This document shows positions 47,616 through 60,542 of a DNA stretch of 64,000 nucleotides, piece after piece. The notes under the pieces were generated by a model, which saw nothing but the letters and a program-made list of their open reading frames with translations, searched no databases and was not told where the DNA came from. Within the stretch, counting starts at the first letter, position 1. The number at the start of each line of letters is the position of its first letter. Position numbers and translations under genes: made by a program. The stretch is from contig PYSS01000084.1 in NCBI GenBank assembly GCA_003049465.1, positions 113,532-177,531 on the forward strand, written 5' to 3'. This DNA comes from Magnaporthiopsis rhizophila (Eukaryota; Ascomycota; Sordariomycetes; Magnaporthales; Magnaporthaceae).

Positions 47616-48721
47616 ATGGGCGGGAACCCATCCAAACCAGCGCCTGGAAAGACGCTCCAGGTCATCGCGGCGGGCTACAGCAGGACCGGCACCGTTGCGA
47701 TCCAACTGGCGCTGGAGACCCTGCTGTCGGGACCTGTGCTCCACGGAGGCACGTCGATTCTAGGTAGGGAAGACGGTAAGCTACACACACAGCGCTTAGC
47801 GCATCTTCTGCTCTGTCCACACGTCACACAGTCCCCGCAATGCAATCCCACGGCCTGTCCCGTCCGTCGCCCGCCCAGGACCAGGGTTCATCCCAGCTGC
47901 CGGAGCGCGGACCGCATGTACATACCCTGCGCACCTGTTCGCCGACGCTGACAATGCATCTCCCCACACAAAAGCACACTGCCGGCTGTGGGTCGAGGCC
48001 TACAGGGCCAAGCGCGCCGGCGACTTCGACAGGACGTGCGAGTTGGTCCGGCAGCTCACGGACGGCTTCGTCGGCGTGGCCGACATGCCGCCCATCGACT
48101 TCATCCCGGAGCTCATGGCCGTCTACCCGGACGCGCGCGTCGTGCTGACGACCCGGGACCCGGACTCGTGGCTCAAGAGCATCGGGCCCGTCGCCGCCAA
48201 CGCGAGCCTCTGGTGGCTGCCCTACCCCATGGTCCTGGTGCCGGGGTGGCGCTGGTTCCCGACCCTGTCTCGGGAGTTCGGCACGTCGGCCAAGATAATC
48301 CTCGGCTGGAAGAAGGATCGGAAGGCCCCTGCCAACCCGGCCCCTGGCAAAGGTGATTGTCGCGCTTGCCATCGTGTCTTCCTTCGGGCCTTGTCTTTTT
48401 CCCTACCGATTTGTAATTAGTTTCTCGCTAATATATGCACATTCTGCTGCAGAATTACTCCTGAAATGGAACGAGCACGTCAAGTCCTTGGTGCCTCCAG
48501 AGAAGCTGCTCGTCATGGAGCTCAAGGAGGGCTGGAAGCCCCTGTGCAACTTCCTCGACGTCCCCGTTCCCGACGAGCCGATCCCCCGGGCCAACGACTC
48601 GGCTGCCGTGGCCAAGGTCGCCGAGGACATCACGGCACAGCTTGTCAAAATCTGGGTTGGGATAGCTTCGGTGGTCACAATCTCGGGATTTGCCGCCTTC
48701 AGGCTCTGGGAGAATCGTTAA
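47616..48721 (+). CDS. Sulfotransferase-like P-loop protein (Sulfotransfer_4 type), 268 aa
   Basis: Exons 47616-47775, 47975-48352 and 48453-48721; introns of 199 bp (GTAAGC, branch CTGAC) and 100 bp (GTGATT, acceptor CTGCAG), both phase 1. The nucleotide (PAPS-type) loop is at 20-26 (GYSRTGT) followed by the helix AIQLALETLL. The second signature TTRDPDSWLKS is at 112-122. A C-terminal membrane segment lies at about 246-265 (IWVGIASVVTISGFAAF). The N-terminus MGGNPS fits the N-myristoylation pattern MGxxxS. Such genes are numerous in filamentous fungi, often mislabelled as epimerases; substrates are unknown and sulfotransferase activity is rarely shown. The start is chosen because it places the P-loop as usual; upstream sequence is not coding. 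Confidence 0.88.
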
Positions 48722-49893
48722 TCATCAGCGCGGCCGTGTGTGACAGAAGAAGATGGGCCAAGGGTCATACTGATCAACTTTATAATGTACTCCGCAATGT
48801 TGCTGCTGAGGTTCATGTCTCTTGTACCCCGCTTTGGGGCCGGGCGAAACGCTCCCCATTCCTATATCATGGCAGGCGGCAAGTTATGGGGGCTTGCGGC
48901 ACTAAGGGCCTGTCCCAGACTACGTGTGTTTTTTTTCTTTCGGCCCTGCGTCTTCCATTGCAGCATAGTACTGTCATCAATGTTTTATGGGCTAAGTATT
49001 CTCCCTTGTTCCTCCAGAATGGGTTGGATACAGCCAAGATAGTTACTTGGCAGCATAGGAGAGAAAATGGCTTGAACCTTTTAATCTTTGCCGTTAGGTT
49101 TGTATAAACATCGTTCTCATCTCATACTCCTGAACCCGGAGAATCGTGGGATTCAAGGGAAACTCTGCATGGGGTAATTAAGGAAGAGACTGCGAGCCGT
49201 GGATCCCAATCCAGCTTTTGGCCGGGATTCAAACTCCGTGTTTTTATGTTTTTATGTTTTTTGCACCTAAAATTGGCGGTATCAAAAAGATACACGTAAA
49301 AGTGTAAAATTCTTCATTAAAAACCGGCCTTTAACCGATTGGAGTTGTATCTTGAATTAATTTTTGGAAAAGTTACACTCTTTTCAAAACAGCAATAAAC
49401 TGCCTGTTTTTAATCTTTGTATGGGAAAAAACGAAAACACCTTTAGCTTAAATCTTGCTCTTTGATTAGCTTTCTTAAAACACTTTTTAATTCCGGTGGA
49501 TTGCGTATTAGGCCGTTTCCCAGGCATAGCTCTGGCTTTTTAAAGTTCTAGTATCTAAAAGGTATAACCGGCCAGGCTTTCCCTAGCAAAGGTGACATAA
49601 CGTTTGCACAACCAGAACTAAATACGGGGTTTAGTATATGCCCTTCCCCCCTCGGAGTGTATTCCTGGTCACGGCACTTTTAGGGTAAACAAAAAGAACA
49701 CGATTTGTATCTGGCACGGTCCTGGCGTAGCATACGAACCCACCCCGCGTATAATCGAAATGTCTAGTGAATAATAACCCTGCACCAGGCTTGCTGGCTC
49801 CGGCAGTGCTCCACAACACGTATTTAAAGGCATGTGCTAAGCTACGTGTTTTTATATTTTTATATCGACTTTTAAAACAGCCGTCACCGAAGG

Positions 49894-49960
49894 ATAAGTC
49901 AGTGCGCCCCCTTCCGGCCACCCCCACTTCCGGCCACTTGGATCCCCATACAAATCCACG
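49894..49960. repeat. Possible DNA-transposon terminus with duplicated CTTCCGGCCAC
   Basis: GTCAGTGCGCCCCCTTCCGG begins a GC-rich stretch in which CTTCCGGCCAC occurs twice, close together. This recalls ends of fungal pogo/Tc1-like elements. No inverted partner was found in the window. Confidence 0.3.
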
Positions 49961-50116
49961 CAAATTCATGGTTTTAAAAGCGATATAACAAATCGGGGAA
50001 AAATCGTGTGAGTATAAAATAAGCAGTTTTATAAAATTTAAAAGCTAAATTTGACATAAAAATAAGCACTTCTACTAAATATATATATTATATATAATAA
50101 AAGATAAAAATAAAAA

Positions 50117-50391
50117 GTACGTACAAATTATATATAAGGTAAAATTATAAATAATTTCATAAATAAAAAGTTAATTTATATAATAATATTTATAATATAT
50201 TAATAATATAAAATTTTATATAACCTTTAAAACTTTATATTAATAATTATTTTNGTACGTACAAATTATATATAAGGTAAAATTATAAATAATTTCATAA
50301 ATAAAAAGTTAATTTATATAATAATATTTATAATATATTAATAATATAAAATTTTATATAACCTTTAAAACTTTATATTAATAATTATTTT
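50117..50391. repeat. 137-bp exact duplication around a single N (assembly gap)
   Basis: 50117-50253 and 50255-50391 appear identical (GTACGTACAAATTATATATA ... AATAATTATTTT), separated by one N at 50254. This is what results when two contigs with overlapping ends are scaffolded without merging. The duplication is probably artificial. Confidence 0.9.
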
Positions 50392-50614
50392 ATTTTAATT
50401 TTAATTTAATAATTTATAATACACTGTGTTTTATATTGTGCATTAAGCTTATATATACGGAATTACGTAATATATATAATAATAGTGCATATTATTTAAA
50501 AATCGCAAATTTTGTGAATATAAAACAGGTTATTTTGTTTTTGTTGCTTTTATGGTTGGGGAGTTATTAGCTTTTTTTTGACTGTTATAATTTTTATATA
50601 TTTTATTAGCAAAT

Positions 50615-51071
50615 TGTTACGACCATAGCTGGCAGGGGACAGAAGGGCTGGGGCTAACCCCTAGCGGTACGCCTTTACCCTGCAATTATGGAGAACCAAG
50701 GGTTGCATAATTAAGGCCAGGATAAGCGAAAAATCACGTGATTAAATAATTACCTAAGCATAATAATATATTTGTTATGAATATAACAAATATAGCACAG
50801 TGATATATTTGTTATAAACATAGCAAATATAGCACAAATATGGTATAGAAATTTACGGGTATATAAAAAAGGGTTTTTTATTATATTAAATAATTTTAAT
50901 TAAGGCTTTGGTATTAATTAATCTAAATTAGCTCCAAAGCACCTTTTTGGATAAATAATCGAAACCTTTATTATTATCCAGTTTCTAATATAAAGCAATT
51001 TTGTGGAAAATATACTGCTTAATACTTTTTTTAGCATATTTTACCTTAAAAATAAAAAATTATTTGTAATA
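50615..51071 (+). repeat. 5' LTR of copy G (457 bp)
   Basis: It runs from TGTTACGACCATAGC to TTTGTAATA (mutated TTTGTAACA). CACGTGAT near 50,735 and the repeated AACAAATATAGCAC-type motif are as in B. Confidence 0.9.
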
Positions 51072-51171
51072 TTTTAACTGATTTTGTTTAGTATTTACCG
51101 AAAGTAATAAGCAGTAATAATTATATTAATTTCAGGTAAAAAACCCAAAGATATTATTATTGCCGGCAAAT

Positions 51172-52977
51172 TGTACAGCAACTTTTCGGCAGCCATACAA
51201 ATATTTATTGCAAAAATCGAAAAATTTAAAAAAGTTTAAACCAAACCTTATATTATTATTAAATTTTATAAGTTTTTTTTATCTAATAAATATAATAGGA
51301 AAAAAAGCAAAATTAAAATGTTCCTGACCAAATGCAAAGGGTATTTTTTGTTTTATCGAGATTATTTTTAGCAGGAAAAACAGAAAATTATTTATATAAT
51401 TATATATTTAAATAGCAAGGTTAAGGATTGGTTCGAACCCATTTGGTTCAATTATTTAAAAAAGCACAACAAATTTAAAAAAAAAACCAAGCTGGTATTT
51501 GCTAATTTTGAAAAATTCGGAAAAAAAATCGCCAAAATTTTCGGACAAATTGATAAAAAATGGATGGCCGAAAAAAAATTGCTTTAATTTTGGCAAAAAG
51601 GCTCCATATTAATTTATATTTCCAAATTTTAGCAATTGATTAATAAATTTAACTGAACGGAAAATACCAAAATAATTCAGTTTTACCAAAGGTTAAAAAA
51701 TAATATAAAAAACAAATTATTTAAACAGGAATAACCTGAAAATTTTATCGATTATATTATTATGGCCATCCGTATTAATAATAAATTATACAAATAATAT
51801 TTTGAGAAAAAAAGCCCAGCAAATTAAACCAATAGCACAAAATAATAAAATTAACCAAAAAAAGGCAAAATAGCAATAATTTACGGTTTACGATATATAT
51901 TTTAAATTTATAAATTTTAGCGCTGGAGCTATATATTAATAAAAAAAATAAAAATATATCAGGTTTAAAAATCCAAAAAACAAAAAATATTTTAAATATG
52001 GAAAGGAAAAATATATTAAAAAAAATTATTTATAAAAAAAACCGATAAACGGTTATTTTTTACCGAAAAAATGCACCAAAACGTTATAAATTTATAATTT
52101 TAACCTTACCTGGAACAGTATAATAAATAATAAAAAAAAAACCTGTATTTCGGAGCATTGTTTAACTGGATTTATTATTTTGATAAAAACTGTATGGTTT
52201 ATTATTTCGATAAAAATATTATAAAATATTACCCTAAATAATAAATTGCTATAATATAACAAATTGGCCAATTTTGGGTTAATAATAAAGGGAAAATTAG
52301 CATTATTACCGATTTTATAATGTTTAAAAAAAAGGATAATATAGCGGTTTAAATTTTAAAAAAATTCGAAAAAACCAGGTACTGTAATAATTATATGCTA
52401 ATAATAAAAGAATTTGTTAAATAAAACAGGAAGCTCGAAAAATTAGCCCGGAATAAAGGTGTATTAAACACCTCGGTTAATAATCCCGAAAAAAATCCAA
52501 ATACGGATATAAAAATAAAATAACCTTTGGGCCAAATGCATTTGTTACAAGCCCAGAAAAAAAAGCTAAACCTAACCAAATTCTGGGAAATTATAAAAAT
52601 GGACCCCAATAACAAAAAATTTAGCAAAAAATAATATATTATTAATTTTAAAAAATTTTAGCAAAAATTTAATTAATAATTAATTAATATAAAAAAATAA
52701 CCTTTTATAATTAAAAAAAAATATAAAAAGTATATATTTTATTTAAATTTTTGAAAATAAACCGATAATTTTGGGATTAGCCCAAACTTATCGGTGGTTT
52801 GGTATGCAAAAAACTAGCGCAAAACAATAATAATAAGTTTTTAAATTAATTAAAAAATAATTAATCGGTTATTTATTATAGGGTATTATTTAAGGAAATC
52901 CCGAACCTAAATTAATAATTAGCATAATTATATGCGTTAAACCACAAAAATATAAATTTTAATACGGGCTATTATAA
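51172..52977 (+). pseudogene. gag: gag relic of copy G, 5' portion
   Basis: The capsid-like segment lies at about 51,172-51,900 and the knuckle region at about 51,960-52,030, with Tyr and stop codons in place of Cys. The downstream tail is cut at 52977 by element H and resumes at 60914, with the hydrophobic tail segment open at 61056-61271. Confidence 0.7.
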
Positions 52978-53343
52978 TGTCACACGGGGACGATCCCTAT
53001 GGACAGAAAGCCGGCCCAAAGGAGAGAAGGCCGGCCTGGAAGGACCAACAGGAGGCCACAAAAAAGGGCCAAAATAAAACAATAATTCCTCGTTAAAGCG
53101 CTTCGCGCTAACACAAATCCCTCGCAAAAGGTTAGCGCTCGGTTACTGTACCCTATTCTTTACCCCGCACTTAAATATATACCTAGGATTTTGCACGGGC
53201 CACCCTATGGCTTATATAAAGGGCACCCCTTGAAAAAACCCCTCGAGAAGATTGGGGGGCTCCCTAAGCATTTTTTTGAGGCCCTGAAAAATTATCACTA
53301 ATTTAAAAAACCTTTTCCAAGCTAACTTGATCCCTTTATTACA
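52978..53343 (+). repeat. 5' LTR of element H (366 bp)
   Basis: It runs from TGTCACACGG to TTTATTACA. It contains two GGCCGGCC-type boxes (about 53,015-53,040), an inverted repeat GCGCTTCGCGC near 53,097, and a TATA box CTTATATAAAGGG at about 53,211. Confidence 0.92.
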
Positions 53344-53589
53344 AATAATTTTTCATACCCTCAAAACCGCTTAATAAACCCTATTATCTTTCCTCCTAAG
53401 CTTTGAAAGAATCTATTAATTAACCTAAATCTTCCTTTTTTTTAGCCCCTAATAAGCTCGGTGGCCACCCTTATCACCACAATCCTCGATATTATCGCAG
53501 CTATCCTGCATACTTGGGCAAATAACCATATTACGTTACCTATATTCCAGCAAACCGACGAAAAAAGCACCATTAGTATTTGAATTTCA

Positions 53590-56500
53590 GCCATGTCCAC
53601 CCACCAATTAACCCGCTACTTATACTGCCTGCGCCCTTAAAAACCAGGCTCCAAATATTGCAAAATCCACTTTACCAAAAAAAAAAAAAAAAAAAATAAT
53701 TAATATCCTCCAGCAATACCTCCAAAAATATTAAGCAATTAAAATAACCGTTTACAGGCCACAAATATTATTTATCCCCCACGGTTACACATTTGTCCCT
53801 TATTGGTAAAAATTGCTTTACCCATATTAAGCATAACCAGGACAAATTTTGTCGGAACCTTATAACCCGTATAGAAATCCTCAGCAAAAACCTTAACCTA
53901 TTTATCGATTTTACGTGCACTATTTTAAATAAGGTTAATTAGCAATGCAAACAAATAATTAAAATCCTGGAATAAATCCAGGCCAAACAAAAAGAAAAGC
54001 ACAAGGCTTTTGCCAATCACATCCAAAAAAAGGTGGAGGTTATCGAAAAACAATTGCAGCAAAAATACAGAAAAACCCTTAACAACCTTACAAAACGCCT
54101 AAATAAAGAATAATAACACCTGAAAAATTTTACCCACCAAATAAAAAACCTTGCCAAAAATACCAAAAAAGGATTTTCCCAGGCCGATCAGATTTATAAC
54201 AAACTAATAAATAAATTTACAGAAATTTTTGACCAATACCAATAAAAAATCATAAACTTTCGAAAAAAAATTACCCGCTTTTTGCTTTTTGCATATAAGT
54301 TTAAAACTAATATTACAAATATTATATTAATCGATAAAATTAACCAATGCTGCAATTAATTTATTACTAATATCCAGATTAATATAATTATTTTCAAAAC
54401 CCAAAAAAAAATCCATTATAATTTTTAAATATAGCATTAGCATTTTTACCAAAATAAACAAAAAATAGGTTTAGCTAATCACTAATATTATATTGCCCCC
54501 TCCGGATTATACCGATAATTAAAAACCTTTTATCAATTTATCCATTATAACCAAAATAGCAGATTCTTTTATAAGGAGGTAACCCATATTGCTTTTCCCG
54601 GATGCCCCGATGCAATTGGTGAAATAAGGATCCCCCGTTTTAAATAAAGGACAATTTTATTCCTGCAGCGCTAATTGCTCCCGAAAATAACAAAATACCC
54701 CTATAATTAATACAAAAAAGGCCCTGGTACTTTATTCTCCCCTTATTTTTAAAAAATTATGGCAAAAAAACAAAAGCCGACAATTAATCCCCGTACCACC
54801 CCCCGCCGGATACTGTTTTGTAGGGCTAAATTTTAAATATAAGGTATAAATATAAAATATTTATTAGGGGTTTATTATTTTTTATAATATTATATTTGCC
54901 CTCCGTTCGGGAATCTCGGATCGGTTGGCCATTCCTAAGGTTATTTAAAAGGAAATAATCGAATTAAAGAAAAGGTATAAATATGCCCGCTTAATTTATC
55001 AGGCTATTTTCGAAATAATCCAAAACTAAATAAAAATAACCCAAACCCAAATTTATAATTTTAAATAATAAATGGTCGATAAAAGTAATAAATTTGTTAC
55101 AAAAATCTGGAAGGCTATTTTAAAAGCCACGGATAATGCAAATATTAAGGATTATACCCTCGAAAAATTAACCAAAATACAAAATGCCCACCGGCAAGCT
55201 TTAAAAATAATATACGGAAAATATACCGTTATATTTAACAAAATTAAGGTATAGGCAGGAACTATAAACCATCGGGTGCAAAATGCAAAGCAATATTTGG
55301 ATTATACTAAAAAAAAGCAAAAAAAATTAAAACAGGAACTGCAAAATTGCATAAAAACCGCCCAGCAGGTATAAAAAGCTTAAATATACAGGTTTTTGGA
55401 AAAATACCAACGATAATTTCCAATTTTAAACAGGTTATCCAAAATAACAAACGTTATATTTGCGGTTAAATTAACCCCACCGGCTTTTTTTCCGGAACCT
55501 ATTAAACTATAATACTTATTATTTTTCATTTATTTAAAAACCTTCAAAAATATCCTGTTCCAAAATATTCCTTTATTTAAATAGCCAAATAATTAGTATT
55601 TTTTGCCACCCTCCAATTTTAAATAAATAAATTTTATACTTCGGTATAAGGTTTTTACCATTTTAGCTGGATTAATGCAAATTATAAATAAATAAATCCA
55701 AAAAAATCTTTGTCCCAGCTTATTAGTTTTAAACCCTTCCTAATAAGGGAAGCCAGCATAATATAATAACCAGGGTATCCTAATAATAATAATCTATTAT
55801 TTTTTAATAATAAAAATTCCCGGAAATCCGGGAAACCAAGCGAATAACCCTTTAAACTGCCCGCTTGGAAACCCTTTTATAAAATACCATTACCAAACCC
55901 TCCGGTATAATAATACGATCGGATATTTATCCAAAACCCGGTAATTTTTAAATATCCCCCAGCTTTTAACGGGTTATAAACCAAATTCGATAATTAATAA
56001 TTTCAGATTACCGAATATATAAAAGCAGTACCAGAAAAATTTACCAGTAATTATTATAAAATTTCCTGGATAAGGTTATTATTTAAAAATAAGGCCTTTA
56101 TATTCCATACCGCCAAAGCAAAAATTTTAAAATAATTTAAAATAAAGGATACCTGGAGCTATTATTCCCAAACGCTTATTAATTATTATTGGGATTTTAA
56201 TAAAAAATAAACAAAAATTAATAAAATTTATACTCTAAAATATAAAAGTAATATTATTAATTATTTTATTACCCTAACCCAATATAATTATACTGCGAAA
56301 TAAACTGGGGTTATATTCCAAAATTATATTAAAAATACCCTGCCCCGATAAATTACTACCCTAATTTATTTTTTTAAAAAAACCCTTCCCGAAAAGGATA
56401 TTAAATTTTTTAAAATATACCAAAAGGCAGGACAAATTTATAAATAAATAAAGGCAAATAAGCTATTAAATAAATATTTTCAAACCAATAATCCCGTTAT

Positions 56501-56870
56501 AAGTAAAAAAAAGGGAAAAAATAAACCTGTTTTAACAAAAAAGCATTTGAATATAAGCTAACCCCGTAATAAAAGTTTCAAATTATGCCAAAACCAATTC
56601 TTAAATTTCCCTACCGATTAAAAAAAACCGGCTAGAAAAGCTAAAAAGAATAATATTTGGCCCAGTACCAAAACCGCATTTAAAAATATTAATCAAAAGG
56701 ATATTAATACCCGGAAAAACAAAAGTATTAAATATTAAAAATATGGCAGAAATGCGCATTATATTTTGGAATATTATGCCAAAAAAAATATTGCCGGCCA
56801 AAAACTTCCTCCAACATTAGCCAAAAATGCAAATATTAAAAAAAAAACCTAAAAATTTTAACCCTCCCAA
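53590..56870 (+). pseudogene. gag: gag relic of element H
   Basis: This is a long region with a lysine/glutamine-rich, probably coiled-coil part at about 53,970-54,250. A zinc knuckle is readable at about 56,733-56,780 (KYGRNAHYILEY, with two of the three Cys now Tyr, one lost with a Trp-to-stop beside it, His intact). The short open stretch 55072-55254 is part of it. It is too degraded to fix the start. A gag plus spacer of over 3 kb is large for the group. Confidence 0.6.
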
Positions 56871-57039
56871 GGAAAAAAAAAAGGCTTTTAATAAAAAAAT
56901 CAAAATTATAGGCCTAATAACTTATAATAATCAACCCTTTTATAACAGGTTTTTCGAAAAAATCATAACCAATTCAAACTATTAGGAATCCGGGGCTTCG
57001 AAACCTAATAATAGCACAATAAAGCTTATACTAAACATA

Positions 57040-60000
57040 ATGCTCCGGATCAAAAAATAACCGGAAATCCCCGTCCGCATTTTGCTTGATACCGGAAATT
57101 ACCAAAAATACCTGGTATTAATCCAAACAGCAGCCAAACTCCAGCAATACATAATTAATTATAAAATACCTAAGGTTATAATTAATTATAAAAGGGAAAA
57201 AAAAAGTTTAGTTCGGTAATATTTTTTTAATATTATTTTTAAATATCAAAATTACCGGTCAGTTATTAGCTTTAATATATCCAACCTTAACCCAAACTAT
57301 AATATCCTATTATCCATCCAATAAATAGCCCAATATTATCCCACTGGCATTTTAAAAAAGCAACCTGAAAATATTTGTTTCGATACTAAAATTTGCAAAA
57401 TATATTAAAAACCCCGTTTTAAAAAGCCGCAAAATCCCAAAAATCCCGCGGATTTTTTTATAATTATACTGGTTACTATCTTCCTTATCAAAAAATTTAA
57501 TAACCCCGATCTGCCTGAAAAATTGGCCCAAATACCTGACAAATTTAAAAAATTCCTCCCTATAATATTAAAAAAAACCGTTATATAATTACCAAACTAT
57601 TAGCCATAAAACTATAAAATTATATATAAAAAAGGGGCTAAACCTATCTGGGGGCCCTTATATCCTTTAAATATACGGGAATATAAAATTCTTAAGTTTT
57701 AGCTGAACAAAAATTTTAAAACTGGTCGGATGCAGCAAAAAAAAGGGGCAATAAGATTACCCCTTTTTTTTGCAAAAAAAAAGGATCCTACGAACCCGTT
57801 AAAGCTTATTATCGATTATTAAAACCTTATTTAAAAATAATACCTATTTAATATTTTATTCCTTTTATAACAAAATTTTAAAACCGTTTTAGCAAAATTT
57901 AATAAATAATAAAAATTAACCTTAAAACAAACTTTAATTTAATCAGAATAAAAAAAGGATATAAATGGTTTACAGCGTTCCGGTACAAATACGGATTTTT
58001 TAAATTTATCATTATACTTATAAGCCTGATTAATGCCCCTGTTATTTTTCAAAATTTTATAAACCATATTTTTATAAATCTAATTAATATAAACATTTTG
58101 GTTTACCTAAATAATATCCTTATTTATGCAAAAATTAAGGAAAAATATAATAAATTAGTTAAAAATATATTTAAATACTTTTCTAAATATTACTTTACCG
58201 TAGCACCCTGTAAATATTACTGGAAAATCCAGGAAATTAAATTTTTTAATTATATTATTAAACCTAAAAAAATCAGCATATTACAAAATAAGGTTAATAT
58301 TATATTATGCTAAAATAAACCAATGCAGTTAAAGGATTGTTAATTTTTTATAAATTTTGCTAATTTTTACCGGAGGTTTATTAAAAGATTTTTTAAAATT
58401 ATAAAACCCTTAACCACGGTTAACGCTTTTCCGAAATTTCAATAATTTTGGATGCTAAAAATATAAATTATTTTCGATATATTTAAATTTGCTTTTACCA
58501 GCTTACTAATATTATAATATTTTAACCCGAAATTTCCGGTAATAATTAAAATAAATTTGTTTAATTTTGCTATTAGCGTAATAATTTTTTAACAAAACCC
58601 GGAAAATAACAGGTTACACTTTATAATTTTCCATTTTTAAAAAATAACTCCGGCCAAAATTAATTACAAAATTTATAATAAAAAGCTCCTGATAATTATT
58701 AATTATTTTGCAAAATAATAATATTATTTGGAAAGTATTAAGCATTATATTAAGGTTTTTACCGATTATCAGAACCTAGTATATTTTATAATAACCAAAA
58801 TCCTTAACCAATAATAAGCCAAATAAACCTAGCAGCTTTTAAATTACTGGTTTTTAATTAATTATTGGCCAGAAAAACAAAATAAAAAGGCTAATATTTT
58901 TTTAAAACTTAAATAATATAAATTTTAAAAAAAAGGAAATAAAAATCAGCCAATCGTAATAGTTTTGTAAAAAAAATATTTTATTACAGGGAATAATCTT
59001 TTATAATCGCCCTTTTTTTTATCCGTATAATTTTGCAATATTCCAATCTTTAAATAAAAACCGGCTTTTACGAACAAAATTAAGCAGATCGGTTAAACAA
59101 ATACCAAATATTAAAAATATTTAACAAATCCTTAAAAAGGGAAAAATATTATTAATAAATTTTTATACCAAAAAATAAATTTTAGGTACCAGCTTAGCTG
59201 AAATTTAAAAAAAAATCCTTAAATCCAAATATAATATTAAAATTACCGGATATATAAAAATAAACAAAACCCTCGAACTAATTACCAAATATTTTTAATA
59301 ATCAAATATAAAAAATAATATTAAAAATTATGTAAAAAATTGCTTTAAATATTAATGTAACAAAATACCGAAATATGCGCTATTTAAATTACTGCAGCTC
59401 ATAAAATTATATTATCGATTATGGCAAACTATTATTATAAATTTTATTATTAACCTTTTCGTTAGTTACAGGTGCAATTTTATTTGGGTAATAATAAACC
59501 CTTTTACCAAAATAGCTCATTTTGTGCCCTTTAAAAAAAAGAAAAAAATAACAAATAATTTTATTTGCATTTTTGCCAAAAAATATTAATAATTTTATAA
59601 TATACCACTAAATATCATTTTTAACAGGAATTTCAGATTTACAGCCCATTTATAACAAAAATTTTTTAGCCTAATAAATATAAAACCCAAAATAAATACC
59701 GCTTTTTATCCCCAAACCGATAAATAAACTAAATAATTTAACCAAAATTTAAAAATCTATTTCCGGTTTTTTATTAATTATAAAATATTTAATTGGGTAA
59801 ATTTTTTGCTTATAGCAAAATTCGCTTATAATAATATTTTTTTTTCCAGTATAAGCATTTTTCCCTTTTTTGCTAATTATGGGTTTAATCCAGCAGTTTA
59901 TAACTTACCGCGCCCGGGGCGCACAAAGCCCTGCCCAGCAAACAAATTATATGCTTATTAAATGCACAGGGTTTATAACAAAATGCGCCTGCACCTAAAC

Positions 60001-60530
60001 AAAGCCCGGGACCATATAAAATACTAGGCAAACAAAAAGCAACAAATTTTCCCTATTTTTACCGAGGAATAATTTGTTATATTTAATGCCCGGAATATTA
60101 AAATGCAGCGCCCCGCAAAAAAATTTGATGCAAAACTTTTTGGTCCTTTTAAAATCCTCCAAATTATATCACCTTCGGCCATCCGATTTGCACTTTTATC
60201 ATTATAAAAAATTCACCCCATTTTCCATACTTTATTTATCAAGCCCTACCGCGCTAGCATCCAGGCTCGGCCTAATCCTAACCAAATTATACGGAATGCT
60301 TTTCCCCTAAAGAATAAATAGGATATAAAAAAAATCAGAAACTCCAAAAACAAAAAAAGGATTATAAAGTACAAAATTAAATAGCTAGGGTTTAACAATA
60401 AAAATAACACTTGGGAACCGTAAAAAAGTTTTAAAAAAAAAGCAATAAAAAAAAAATTCGGGCCTTTTATTAACGTTACCCTAAAAAGCCCAGGGACCCA
60501 CAAATATAAGGCTCGAAATGTGCCTTAGGA
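57040..60530 (+). pseudogene. pol: pol relic of element H
   Basis: The protease box LLDTG lies at 57082-57096 with Asp intact. In the reverse transcriptase (about 57,640-58,330) YLNNILIY at about 58,104 stands for YLDDILIY, and the following connection is open to 58313. RNase H lies at about 58,380-58,950. The integrase at about 59,400-59,880 shows NPFTKIAHFVPF, FNRNFRF (Asp to Asn) and FYPQTDK. A GPFKIL module lies at about 60,140, and a chromodomain remnant (LGFNNKNNTWEP) at about 60,385-60,425. Many Gln/Trp codons are stops. Confidence 0.87.
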
Positions 60531-60542
60531 AAGAAAGGGTTG

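Larger units (their letters stand above)
48722..50614. other. Right border of the gene island and AT-rich spacer
   Basis: 48,722-49,200 is the 3' region of the sulfotransferase-like gene. 49,200-49,980 has intermediate base composition and holds a repeat-like sequence ending near a possible transposon terminus at 49,894-49,960. 49,990-50,614 is extremely AT-rich, without genes. No protein-coding gene is supported; the minus-strand frame 49631-49969 looks like a translated repeat. Confidence 0.5.
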
